From: Woeseiaceae bacterium
Lineage (GTDB): Bacteria; Pseudomonadota; Gammaproteobacteria; Steroidobacterales; Woeseiaceae
Assembly (NCBI GenBank): GCA_028277185.1
Contig: JANQGQ010000037.1
Span: 1 to 64,000, forward strand
Length of the DNA: 64,000 nt
Direction of reading: 5' to 3'
A model generated the notes under the pieces. That model was given only the letters and a program-made list of their open reading frames with translations, was not told the DNA's origin and ran no database searches. The first letter of the stretch is position 1. The number at the start of each line of letters is the position of its first letter. The position numbers and the translations under genes were made by a program. Below, one piece after another: positions 43,914-51,376 of this stretch.

Positions 43914-44315
43914 TCATTCAGAAATGATGTGTCGCGCATAGAAAAGCGCGCGCAACAACTTCTCGGCGGAACCAGGAATACTAACTTCTCCCTTTTCCCA
44001 TTGGGCCACAGATTGACTTGTCTTCCCAAGTTCCTCGGCAAGTTCTGACTGGGTCATTTCCATTGTCTTGCGCAAGAACTTGATCTCTTTGGGCGCAAGC
44101 GCTTTGCGGTTCAGTACCAAATGCTTGCCAATAGCTATGTGGAGTCCATCAATGTCTTTTATGGATACGTACTCGTCTCCGTCGTAGGTGTGTCTATCCA
44201 CACCATTGAACAGGAAAACGCCGTCCAACCCACAGGACCGGTACTCATATTGTTCTGAATCAGTGACATCTTCCCCGGTTAGGCAAAAGTCCTCTCTCAT
44301 CGCATGTCTTCCCAT
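43914..44315 (-). CDS. XRE-family regulator, possibly frameshifted at its end
   Basis: A 133-residue protein. The N-terminal half (EYRSCGLDGVFLFNGVDRHT) is of a type found in some MqsA/HigA-like regulators. A Cro/C1 helix-turn-helix lies at about 75-120 (EIKFLRKTMEMTQSELAEEL, then SQSVAQWEKGEVSIPGSAEKLLRALF). The frame stops at 43914 after FYARHIISE. The next frame continues NEDLQMLRDLLLEKLGELDAL to a stop at 43787, which looks like the natural C-terminus of such proteins. A one-base shift near 43925-43935 is therefore likely. It would be DNA-binding either way; no toxin partner is apparent. Confidence 0.72.
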   Translation of the reverse strand: MGRHAMREDFCLTGEDVTDSEQYEYRSCGLDGVFLFNGVDRHTYDGDEYVSIKDIDGLHIAIGKHLVLNRKALAPKEIKFLRKTMEMTQSELAEELGKTSQSVAQWEKGEVSIPGSAEKLLRALFYARHIISE

Positions 44316-44449
44316 TCAACAGTTTTCATAATTTGAGCGAGTTTTGGTGGCTATTTCAATTCCACCCGTCAGCATCACACCAAAGCCGACCTGGCAGGCA
44401 GTTCCTTATAACGGCGATCTACAAGGTCAACTACCGCGCGACGCATTCT

Positions 44450-44983
44450 TCATTTCGTGCTCGACGCCACGGGCTGCTCGTTGAAGAACATGACGAGATC
44501 TCGTGCGCTATAGACCTTGCCGTACATTGAATTCTGTTCGTAGTCGTCGAGGGATCGTCCTGTCCGTTGGGCAATTGCGTCGATGAGACTCATGTCGATA
44601 TCTTCGTCGTCCAGATCGAGGTCCTTCATCAGGTTGTCGTCGGCGCGAATCGGAACATCACGCCAAGCGTCGCCGAGCAGCGATTGAATCTCCTCGTAAA
44701 CTGCACGGATCACCCAAGTATCTATAGTTCTGGCGCCAAACGCCCTTGCGAAATCGCAGATCGATTCGTCTTTACGTTCGGCCAGGAACTCGGTGACTCT
44801 GCGCTTGTCCCGGCGACTACTGTCCCAGATCAACAGCGCGATTGCTGGGCAGATCAGCAACCACAGTGGGTACTTCCAAAATAGGTAAATGCCGCCAGCG
44901 ACAATGGCTCCAACGATGAGCCAACCGACGGTTGGCATCGGAGTGGGCTTGTACGGCGGCATTGTTCTTGAGGGTGCTTTCAT
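44450..44983 (-). CDS. Membrane protein with DUF1493/acyl-carrier-like C-terminal domain
   Basis: A 177-residue protein. Two adjacent membrane helices lie at about 18-60 (TVGWLIVGAIVAGGIYLFW and PLWLLICPAIALLIW). A cytoplasmic C-terminal domain follows, with the pattern NLMKDLDLDDEDIDMSLIDA. This recalls DUF1493 proteins, which adopt an acyl-carrier-like fold without the usual phosphopantetheine Ser motif. The function is unknown. It is transcribed toward the XRE gene and lies just before the intact S9 peptidase repeat, inside the bracketed accessory segment. Confidence 0.6.
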   Translation of the reverse strand: MKAPSRTMPPYKPTPMPTVGWLIVGAIVAGGIYLFWKYPLWLLICPAIALLIWDSSRRDKRRVTEFLAERKDESICDFARAFGARTIDTWVIRAVYEEIQSLLGDAWRDVPIRADDNLMKDLDLDDEDIDMSLIDAIAQRTGRSLDDYEQNSMYGKVYSARDLVMFFNEQPVASSTK

Positions 44984-45190
44984 TGGTTTGGCGTCTCTGA
45001 GTCATGCCGTTGCTGAATGGTAGCCTGTAACATCGGTCGGCTCTCGGAAGCCGGGACGTAGTCAAAATTCATGTCCCCGGCATTCTACTGGCGCTTTCGA
45101 TGGTCCGGAAATCCTCGAGTTTGGCGCAATGACCGGCAATCGGTTTGACCTGTGTAGTAACTTCCTCGACGAGCCTCCTCCCGGAAGTAC

Positions 45191-45542
45191 AACACCGCTG
45201 CCTCCGCAGGTACCATTCGTAACCTGCCAATCCGGACATTGAGGATCGCCCACGTGCCAAGAATCATCTTGCTGTTGTTCCTTGTCTATTTCCCGGTCCT
45301 CGGCCTTGCCGACGGCCACGAAGACGCCGGGCTTCGCGCCGTCACTCACGAAGACGTCTGGACCATGCGTCGGCTCAGTACCCCGGTGCCGAGTCCGAAT
45401 GGCGACTGGGTCATCGTCCAGGTGACCGAACCTGTCTACGAGGAGGACGGCACCGTCAGCGACCTCTGGCTCGTCGCCGTGGACGGTGACGAGGAGCCGC
45501 GGCGGCTGACCGCATCGAACGAGGCGGAAAGCGGCGTCGCCT
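45191..45542. repeat. Direct repeat, right copy (intact S9 peptidase gene start)
   Basis: The partner of the repeat at 38483-38836. Here the sequence continues into a complete peptidase gene. Differences include the base at about 45408 that keeps the frame open, and three bases fewer in the signal-peptide codons than in the left copy. Confidence 0.85.
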
Positions 45543-47368
45543 GGAGCCCCGACAGCACGCGTATTGCATTCAGCACCAAACGGGGCGAAGAGGACGTCAG
45601 CCAGATCTACGTCATGGACATGACGATGCCGGGCGAGGCCCAGAAGGTCACGTCGCTCGCCACCGGCGCCTCCGGGCCGAAGTGGAGCCCCGACGGCAGG
45701 CGCCTGGCGTTCGAGAGCCGCGTGTATCCAGGCGCCATGACCGACGAGGAAAACGCCGAAGAAAAGAAAGCGCGGGAGGAGCGCGACTACAGCGTATCGA
45801 CTTACGAGATCTTCCCGATCCGGCAATGGAACCGCTGGCGCGACGACCTCACGACGCATGTGTTCGTTCAGGACGCCGTGCCGGGTGCTGAAGCAACAGA
45901 CCTCATGGCCGGCACGGACTTTGCTGCGCAGCCCGGATTCGCGGGCGTGCCCTCGCTGGGTGGCGAGAGTCTCAAGCCGGAGTGGACGCCCGATGGCGAG
46001 GCGCTGGTCATTTCAGCCACCACGAACCTGGACGACAGCGCTCACACCGAGCTGCTCTTCCACCTGTACCGGCTTGCGGTCAGTGGCGGTGAGCCGGAAC
46101 CGCTGACGGGCGGCAACGAGTGGAGTTGCCAAACGGCTAAGTTCTCTCCGGACGGCAAGGCGCTCTACTGCCTGTTCGACCCGGTGACCGAGTACGTCTA
46201 CAACCTGGCCGAGATCGCGCGGTTCGACTGGCCAGAGAGCGGCGCGGCAAGCGACTTCACGGCCGAGCCGAATCTCCTGACCGAGGGCTTCGACCGTCCC
46301 GTATCGGACATGACCGTGAGTCGCGACAGCCGCCGCGTGTTCTTCACGGCGTCCGACGAGGGCAGGGTGCGCCTGTTCAGCGTGGCTGCCAGCGGACGGG
46401 GTGGTGTCACCGCGCTCAACCGCGAGAGCGGCGGCGTCTACGCCGGCGTGCAGACAGCAGGCAACGCGCTGGTCGCTCGCTGGGAAGATGCGACGCAGCC
46501 GGCTGAAGTGGTGCGCATCAATACGCGCAATGGTACGCACGAGCGCCTGACGGCGTTCAACGTCGAGCACGCGGCGTCTCTCGACCGCTCCCCGTTTCTC
46601 GAGTTCTGGTTCGAGAGCGACCTGGGGCGGCGTGTGCACAACTTCGTAGCGCTGCCGCCCGGATTCGACGAGAACAACAAGTACCCGGTCGTGACGCTGA
46701 TCCACGGCGGCCCGCATGCGTCGTCGCGGGACGCCGATCACGTTCGCTGGAGCCCGCACCTCCTCGCATCGGCCGGCTACGTCGTGGTCATGACCGACTA
46801 CACGGGTTCGATCGGTTACGGCGTCGACTTCGCCCGGGCCATCCAGGGCGATCCGCTGAAGACGCCTGCCGACGAGATCGAAGCGGCGCTCGACGAAGCG
46901 ATTCGGCTGTATCCATTCATCGATGCCGATCGCCAGGCGGCGGCCGGCGCCAGTTACGGCGGTCACCTGGTCAACTGGCTATTGGGCACGACCGACCGGT
47001 TCCGCACGCTGGTGAGTCACGCCGGACTAATCGATCTGGAAGGTCAGTGGTCATCGAGCGACGTCATCCGTCATCGCGAGATCAACGCCGGCAGTCCACC
47101 CTGGGGCGACAGCCCGATCTGGGCCGAGCAGAGCCCGTCGTCCTATGCCGCGAATTTCTCGACGCCGATACTGTTTACGATCGGCGAGAAGGACTACCGG
47201 GTGCCGCTGAACCAGACGATCGCGGCATGGAGTTACGTGCAGCGCCAGCAGGTGCCCGCGCGGCTGCTGGTGTTTCACGAGGCGGATCACTGGATCATGA
47301 AGGGCAGCGAAGCGCGCTACTACTGGAACGAAGTCCATGCCTGGCTGGCGCAGTACCTGGGCGATTGA
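45254..47368 (+). CDS. S9-family peptidase (prolyl oligopeptidase/acylaminoacyl-peptidase type)
   Basis: A 704-residue secreted serine peptidase. The GTG at 45254 follows GAGG at a suitable distance and gives a signal peptide (MPRIILLLFLVYFPVLGLAD). Residues of about 40-430 show PD40/beta-propeller repeats (AWSPDSTRIAFSTKRG; KWSPDGRRLAFESR). The alpha/beta-hydrolase domain follows: nucleophile Ser567 in GASYGGHLV, Asp647 in GEKDYRVPL, His679 in HEADHWIM. All three are intact. It should release small peptides or amino acids from oligopeptides. S9 enzymes can also act as lasso-peptide isopeptidases next to TonB receptors, but no lasso maturation genes are seen. A broken copy of its 5' end lies at 38.5 kb. 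Confidence 0.93.
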   Translation: MPRIILLLFLVYFPVLGLADGHEDAGLRAVTHEDVWTMRRLSTPVPSPNGDWVIVQVTEPVYEEDGTVSDLWLVAVDGDEEPRRLTASNEAESGVAWSPDSTRIAFSTKRGEEDVSQIYVMDMTMPGEAQKVTSLATGASGPKWSPDGRRLAFESRVYPGAMTDEENAEEKKAREERDYSVSTYEIFPIRQWNRWRDDLTTHVFVQDAVPGAEATDLMAGTDFAAQPGFAGVPSLGGESLKPEWTPDGEALVISATTNLDDSAHTELLFHLYRLAVSGGEPEPLTGGNEWSCQTAKFSPDGKALYCLFDPVTEYVYNLAEIARFDWPESGAASDFTAEPNLLTEGFDRPVSDMTVSRDSRRVFFTASDEGRVRLFSVAASGRGGVTALNRESGGVYAGVQTAGNALVARWEDATQPAEVVRINTRNGTHERLTAFNVEHAASLDRSPFLEFWFESDLGRRVHNFVALPPGFDENNKYPVVTLIHGGPHASSRDADHVRWSPHLLASAGYVVVMTDYTGSIGYGVDFARAIQGDPLKTPADEIEAALDEAIRLYPFIDADRQAAAGASYGGHLVNWLLGTTDRFRTLVSHAGLIDLEGQWSSSDVIRHREINAGSPPWGDSPIWAEQSPSSYAANFSTPILFTIGEKDYRVPLNQTIAAWSYVQRQQVPARLLVFHEADHWIMKGSEARYYWNEVHAWLAQYLGD

Positions 47369-47379
47369 TGGAGCCATAG

Positions 47380-48273
47380 ATGCTATCGAGACGATGTCTT
47401 CTCACATCCCTGGTGAGCGTATTCCTTGCGCTCGCCGGATGTGCGACCACAACACCCGAACCGGGAGCAACGATCGAAGACCACATCGTCTCCTTCGACA
47501 GGATCGACGCTGCCGTCACAGCCATAAACGAGAAGTACGGTGCCAGGGACGTTCTGGTCGTTCTCGACATCGACAACACTATTCTCACCAGCACGGTCGA
47601 CTTGGGTGGCGACATCTGGTACCAGTGGCAAAGAGGCGGGCTCAGCGTTAAGCCCGGGCCGGATCAGAAGGTGGACTGTCTGTTCGAGGATGCCATCGGG
47701 CTGCTCTATGAACTGGGCCCGATGAGGCTCACGGAGGAAACGCTTCCCGACAGAATCAGGTCTTGGCAGGACGGCGGAAACACTGTGTTTGCATTGACGT
47801 CGCGATCGCCAAAGTACCGGGCGGCGACCGAACGGGAGCTGACGAGGAAGGGAATCGACTTTGCACGCGCGCCACTGGCCCCTGAGGGTACGAGTACTCC
47901 GGTTTACCGTGAAGTAGCCGAACGGGAATGGAGTTACATGCAGGGAGTGATGATGACGACGGGCATGAACAAGGGAACGATGCTCGAAACTCTGCTGGCA
48001 CGGACGGGCCGGACGTTCTCTGCGGTAGTGTTCGTAGACGACACGAGAAGACACATCGACGACGTGTTCGCTGCCTTCCGGGCTTCCGAACGGACGGAAG
48101 CCATGATTTTTCACTACACGAGAATCGAAGCGGAAAGAGAGGCCGAATTCGGTGACGTGTTGACGGCGCAACAGGCAGAGAAGATGGACTCCGACTGGCG
48201 TAGTCTGAACGCGGTTTTGAACGAGATATTCCCCGCCCGCGCATCGGTGGAGGGCTGCCTCGGTACTCCGTAG
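47380..48273 (+). CDS. HAD-like DUF2608 lipoprotein
   Basis: A 297-residue predicted lipoprotein (lipobox ALAGC near residue 21). The HAD phosphatase nucleophile motif is VVLDIDNTILT at about 59-69. A second motif is FALTSRSPKYRAATERELTRKG, and a late acidic motif is VVFVDDTRRHIDDVF. This arrangement fits DUF2608, periplasmic HAD-like proteins related to class B/C acid phosphatases. It begins 11 bp after the peptidase stop and is probably co-transcribed with it. The physiological substrate is unknown. Confidence 0.86.
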   Translation: MLSRRCLLTSLVSVFLALAGCATTTPEPGATIEDHIVSFDRIDAAVTAINEKYGARDVLVVLDIDNTILTSTVDLGGDIWYQWQRGGLSVKPGPDQKVDCLFEDAIGLLYELGPMRLTEETLPDRIRSWQDGGNTVFALTSRSPKYRAATERELTRKGIDFARAPLAPEGTSTPVYREVAEREWSYMQGVMMTTGMNKGTMLETLLARTGRTFSAVVFVDDTRRHIDDVFAAFRASERTEAMIFHYTRIEAEREAEFGDVLTAQQAEKMDSDWRSLNAVLNEIFPARASVEGCLGTP

Positions 48274-48285
48274 CTGAGGTCGTCG

Positions 48286-48618
48286 TCACCGACATGCCGC
48301 CCATGAGCATGGCCGAGGGCGGCGAACCCAGGTGCATTCCAGCCGTGCTCTGTCGGTGCTGTACCAAATGCCCGCGATTTCCGCTTCCTGCCGAAGGTAG
48401 TCGATATGCCAGTGAGGGCGGTGTGCGATCCTCAAGTGATGTCTGATGCGGGCCCTTATGCCGCCCGGACCGAACGCGCTGCCGAAGTAGAGATAGAAAG
48501 GTGAGTCAAACTCAATTCGACCGAGGCATCCGACTTGCAGCACAGCGGGCGTTCGAAGCGCGAGAAGTAGTGCGTACGTTCCCGGTGATGCGTCCAACAC
48601 GCGATCGGCAGTGTCCAT
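48286..48618 (-). CDS. DUF123 (GIY-YIG-like) domain protein, shortened C-terminus
   Basis: A 110-residue protein with the DUF123 pattern: GTYALLLALRTP, VGCLGRIEFDSPFYLYFGSA, RHHLRIAHRPHWHIDYLRQE and AGIWYSTDRARLECTW. These proteins resemble GIY-YIG nuclease domains. After ECTW the frame gives VRRPRPCSWAACR and stops. A +1 frame there reads FAALGHAHG, nearer to the normal family continuation, so a frameshift is suspected. The start at 48618 is where family homology begins. It converges on the DUF2608 gene. Confidence 0.74.
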   Translation of the reverse strand: MDTADRVLDASPGTYALLLALRTPAVLQVGCLGRIEFDSPFYLYFGSAFGPGGIRARIRHHLRIAHRPHWHIDYLRQEAEIAGIWYSTDRARLECTWVRRPRPCSWAACR

Positions 48619-48658
48619 GGGTATTGAGTATGCCGTTCGACTGCCGATACACAACCCG

Positions 48659-49624
48659 TCAGTTCCGCGACAGCTCCCGCTCCGCAGCGACGTACGCCCA
48701 GGCGTTCCAGTAGGGGCTCTCGAGTATCGTACGATAGATCCGGTCAGCCGCCTCGGCTTCGCCCTCGAACCGGAGCCAGTTTGCCACGCCGTAGCCGATT
48801 GTAATGTCGCGGGCGGTCCACTCGCCCGGCGGTTTGTCGCTGTCCAGGATGTCGTCGGGTTGCACCACGCCCTTATAGAGCATGACCCGCTTGACGTAGG
48901 GATGATCCGGATCGGCGTCGATGTCTGCCGGGATCGCGGCGACCACGCTGTTCGCCTTTTCCGGATCACCGCTCTTTCGATACGCGTTGTAGAGCCAGTC
49001 CGTAGCGCCGATCAGTAGCTTCGGGTTGTTCGACAGCTCGACACAGCGCTCGAATGCGCCTGCTGCCGCGCCGTAGTCCCCGGTGAGATAGCGATACAGG
49101 CCGATGTGGTACCAGACCCAGTGCTCGTAGGTGCCGTTCGGCTCGCCGTTTGCGTCGTACTCGACGACGTCGCGGGCAGCGTCTCCCATCAGTTCGACGG
49201 CTTCCTCGAGATCGACTATGGCTTTGTCGAGTTCCCGGACGGTTATGTATCGATGCGCGCGGTGACGGCGCAGCTTGAACGACTCGGGATGCTGCCGCAG
49301 GCCGGTGTCGTAGGCGGTGATCGCGTCTCGATACCGGTAGGTCGAGGCGAAGAGGCGGCCGATTTCGATGTAATCGGTTTCGGCGCGCTCGCCCTCGCTC
49401 CGGATCGACGCGATCCGGCGGTCGGCATCCGCGAGCGCGGCGACGTCGGCGGATCGGCGGTACAGGGGTTCACCGGCAAACGAAACGGCCTCCCGAACGG
49501 GGCCAGGCGATGGGGCGGCCGCCGCGGGTGCGGCATCGCCGTCGGGCGGACCGGAGCAGGCCATGCAGAGCAGAAGGCAGGCTGGTGCGAGGTATGTGGC
49601 CGCGCCCGATCGCCGAAGGCTCAT
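48659..49624 (-). CDS. TPR-repeat lipoprotein
   Basis: A 321-residue lipoprotein (hydrophobic run then LLCMAC-S; lipidated Cys about residue 22). TPR-like helices follow: YIEIGRLFASTYRYRDAITA with YDTGLRQHPES, and HIGLYRYLTGDYGAAAGAFE. It is the last gene of the minus-strand cassette 4 operon. Its ATG overlaps the TGA of the CocE-type hydrolase gene (ATGA), so co-translation is likely. It probably serves as a periplasmic scaffold; a partner is not evident. Confidence 0.84.
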   Translation of the reverse strand: MSLRRSGAATYLAPACLLLCMACSGPPDGDAAPAAAAPSPGPVREAVSFAGEPLYRRSADVAALADADRRIASIRSEGERAETDYIEIGRLFASTYRYRDAITAYDTGLRQHPESFKLRRHRAHRYITVRELDKAIVDLEEAVELMGDAARDVVEYDANGEPNGTYEHWVWYHIGLYRYLTGDYGAAAGAFERCVELSNNPKLLIGATDWLYNAYRKSGDPEKANSVVAAIPADIDADPDHPYVKRVMLYKGVVQPDDILDSDKPPGEWTARDITIGYGVANWLRFEGEAEAADRIYRTILESPYWNAWAYVAAERELSRN

Positions 49625-51342
49625 CGCGGAACGACCGGCAGAACGATGTGCGACGCGTGCTCCCGGCTCAGGTGCAGTGTCTGCCGCGCAATCTTCATGT
49701 CGGAGGTAGTTGCGAATTCGGCGCCGGTGTTCAGGTTTCTCGCCAGCCGCGGAAAGTTGCTGCTCGTCACGTCGACTCTCAGCCGGTCTCCCGGAGACAG
49801 CAGGTAGCTGGTCGCCCAAAGATCGATGTCGTACTCATAGACGACGCCGGGCTCGATCAGTACAGGCTTCTCGAAGCCCTGCCGGTAGCGGGCACGGATG
49901 ACACCGTCGACCAGATTGAAGGCCGAGCCGTCCGGCTTGACGACGATCAGCTTGGCCATGAAGTCGGTGTCGACGGCGCTGCTCGATGCGAACAGCCGTG
50001 CGCGTATCGGACCGGTGATTTCGGTTTCGGTATCGAACGGCTCGCTGACGAATCGCAGTACGTCGTCGCGGCCGTCGAGCGGCGCCTGATCGTACGGCCC
50101 GCGCAGCGTCGGCTCCATGATGTTGCCGCCGAGCGTCGGTACCGGATCCGCGGGATCGTACTCATAGCTCAGCGAGCCGGCGCCGGTAGACGGCTGGCGG
50201 CGCGACAGCGAACGGTCCGCATGCAGATAGAAGGTCTGGTACTCCGTCCGGGCGAGCGGCCACTCCGCTTCGTTGCGCCAGACGTTTTCCCCCATGACAA
50301 AAATTCGAACCGGGGGCTCGTCCGGCTTCGCCCCGTCTTTGAGCGTGTAGTCGAACCACGCGAGCAGCAGCCCTTCGACGTCGATGAGCGCTTCCTCGCC
50401 GAAGTCCCGGTCGCCGGTTTGGGTCGATCGGTTCCAGCCGTGCGGCCATGGCCCGATGATGAGACGTTGACCGGTTCTCGCTTCTGCGGTCGCCGCTTCG
50501 CGACGCATCGTCTGGTAGCTGCCGATCGTGCTGCGCAGAAAGACGTCGTACCAGCCGCCGATGTTCAGCGCGGGCACCGCCATCTCCGGCGCGCGGGCCT
50601 CCAGGTTGAGCGGCGCCCAGTACGCGTCGTACGACGGATGCTCCAGCCAGTCCTGGAAGTGGCGGACGTCGAAGCCGACTTTCTCCGCCAGCGTGTTGAG
50701 CGGCAGATGATCGATGCTGTTGATCCAGTCGATGGGAAAGCTCATGTTCGTGCGGCTGCCCACTATGCCCAGACCCCAACGGGCGCGGGACAGCAGTGAA
50801 AATGCGCCGCCGGGATACGCCACGTCGCGATAGTAGTTGCCGGGGCTCACGGCAGGAGCAATGGCCACGAGCGCCGGGTTTCGATTCAAGGCGGCGAGCC
50901 ACTGCACGGACGCGAGATACGACGAGCCGAACATGCCGACCTTGCCGTTGGACCAGGGCTGATCGGCAATCCACGACAGCGTATCGTCGCCGTCGTTGAT
51001 TTCCTGAAAGTACGGGTACCAGTGGCCTTCGGAGTCGTAGCGCCCCCGCGCGGACTGGAAGACGAAGGCATAGCCGTTCGCCGTCGCAAACTTCGCATAA
51101 CGCTGCCGTGCCGGAGTCGAACCGTTGCTGTAGATGTCCCGCACGAGCAGGGTAGGGAAGCGACCCGACCGGTCGGGCAGATAGATGTCCGTTGATAGCT
51201 CGATACCGTCCCGCATCTCCACGCCGTGGTGATAGGTGATATCGACGGTCGCGGGGAACTCGCCGGTGAAACCCTCCAGCGTCTGGGCGTGGGCAAGCAG
51301 GCTGCACAACGGGAACGACAGCAGAACGAGAAGACTCCGCAA
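49621..51342 (-). CDS. CocE/NonD-family (S15-type) serine hydrolase, secreted
   Basis: A 573-residue alpha/beta hydrolase of the X-Pro dipeptidyl-peptidase S15/cocaine esterase group. A signal peptide (LLVLLSFPLCSLLAHAQ) is followed by GVEMRDGIELSTDIYLPDRS. The nucleophile Ser is in MFGSSYLASVQW, preceded by the characteristic DGDDTLSWIADQPWSNGKVG. A C-terminal PepX_C jelly-roll domain is present from about residue 350. The start is ambiguous between TTG 51342 (8 bp after AAGGAG) and GTG 51351 (too close to it). It should hydrolyse ester or amide bonds in the periplasm. It sits 34 bp after receptor 4, suggesting it processes the receptor's ligand. Confidence 0.9.
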   Translation of the reverse strand: MRSLLVLLSFPLCSLLAHAQTLEGFTGEFPATVDITYHHGVEMRDGIELSTDIYLPDRSGRFPTLLVRDIYSNGSTPARQRYAKFATANGYAFVFQSARGRYDSEGHWYPYFQEINDGDDTLSWIADQPWSNGKVGMFGSSYLASVQWLAALNRNPALVAIAPAVSPGNYYRDVAYPGGAFSLLSRARWGLGIVGSRTNMSFPIDWINSIDHLPLNTLAEKVGFDVRHFQDWLEHPSYDAYWAPLNLEARAPEMAVPALNIGGWYDVFLRSTIGSYQTMRREAATAEARTGQRLIIGPWPHGWNRSTQTGDRDFGEEALIDVEGLLLAWFDYTLKDGAKPDEPPVRIFVMGENVWRNEAEWPLARTEYQTFYLHADRSLSRRQPSTGAGSLSYEYDPADPVPTLGGNIMEPTLRGPYDQAPLDGRDDVLRFVSEPFDTETEITGPIRARLFASSSAVDTDFMAKLIVVKPDGSAFNLVDGVIRARYRQGFEKPVLIEPGVVYEYDIDLWATSYLLSPGDRLRVDVTSSNFPRLARNLNTGAEFATTSDMKIARQTLHLSREHASHIVLPVVPR

Positions 51343-51376
51343 CGGATTCACTCCTTGGTATGCGTTCGGCGTGAAC

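Noticed and set aside
45254..47368. S9 peptidase as a lasso-peptide isopeptidase
   Set aside because: S9 enzymes with this role sit beside lasso precursor and B/C maturation genes; none is seen in the window, so a general peptidase is the safer call.
49510..50799. Plus-strand frame of 429 codons opposite the CocE-type hydrolase and TPR lipoprotein
   Set aside because: It is antisense to two clear genes, its translation is Arg/Val/Asp-rich without any motif, and it has the look of a high-GC shadow.
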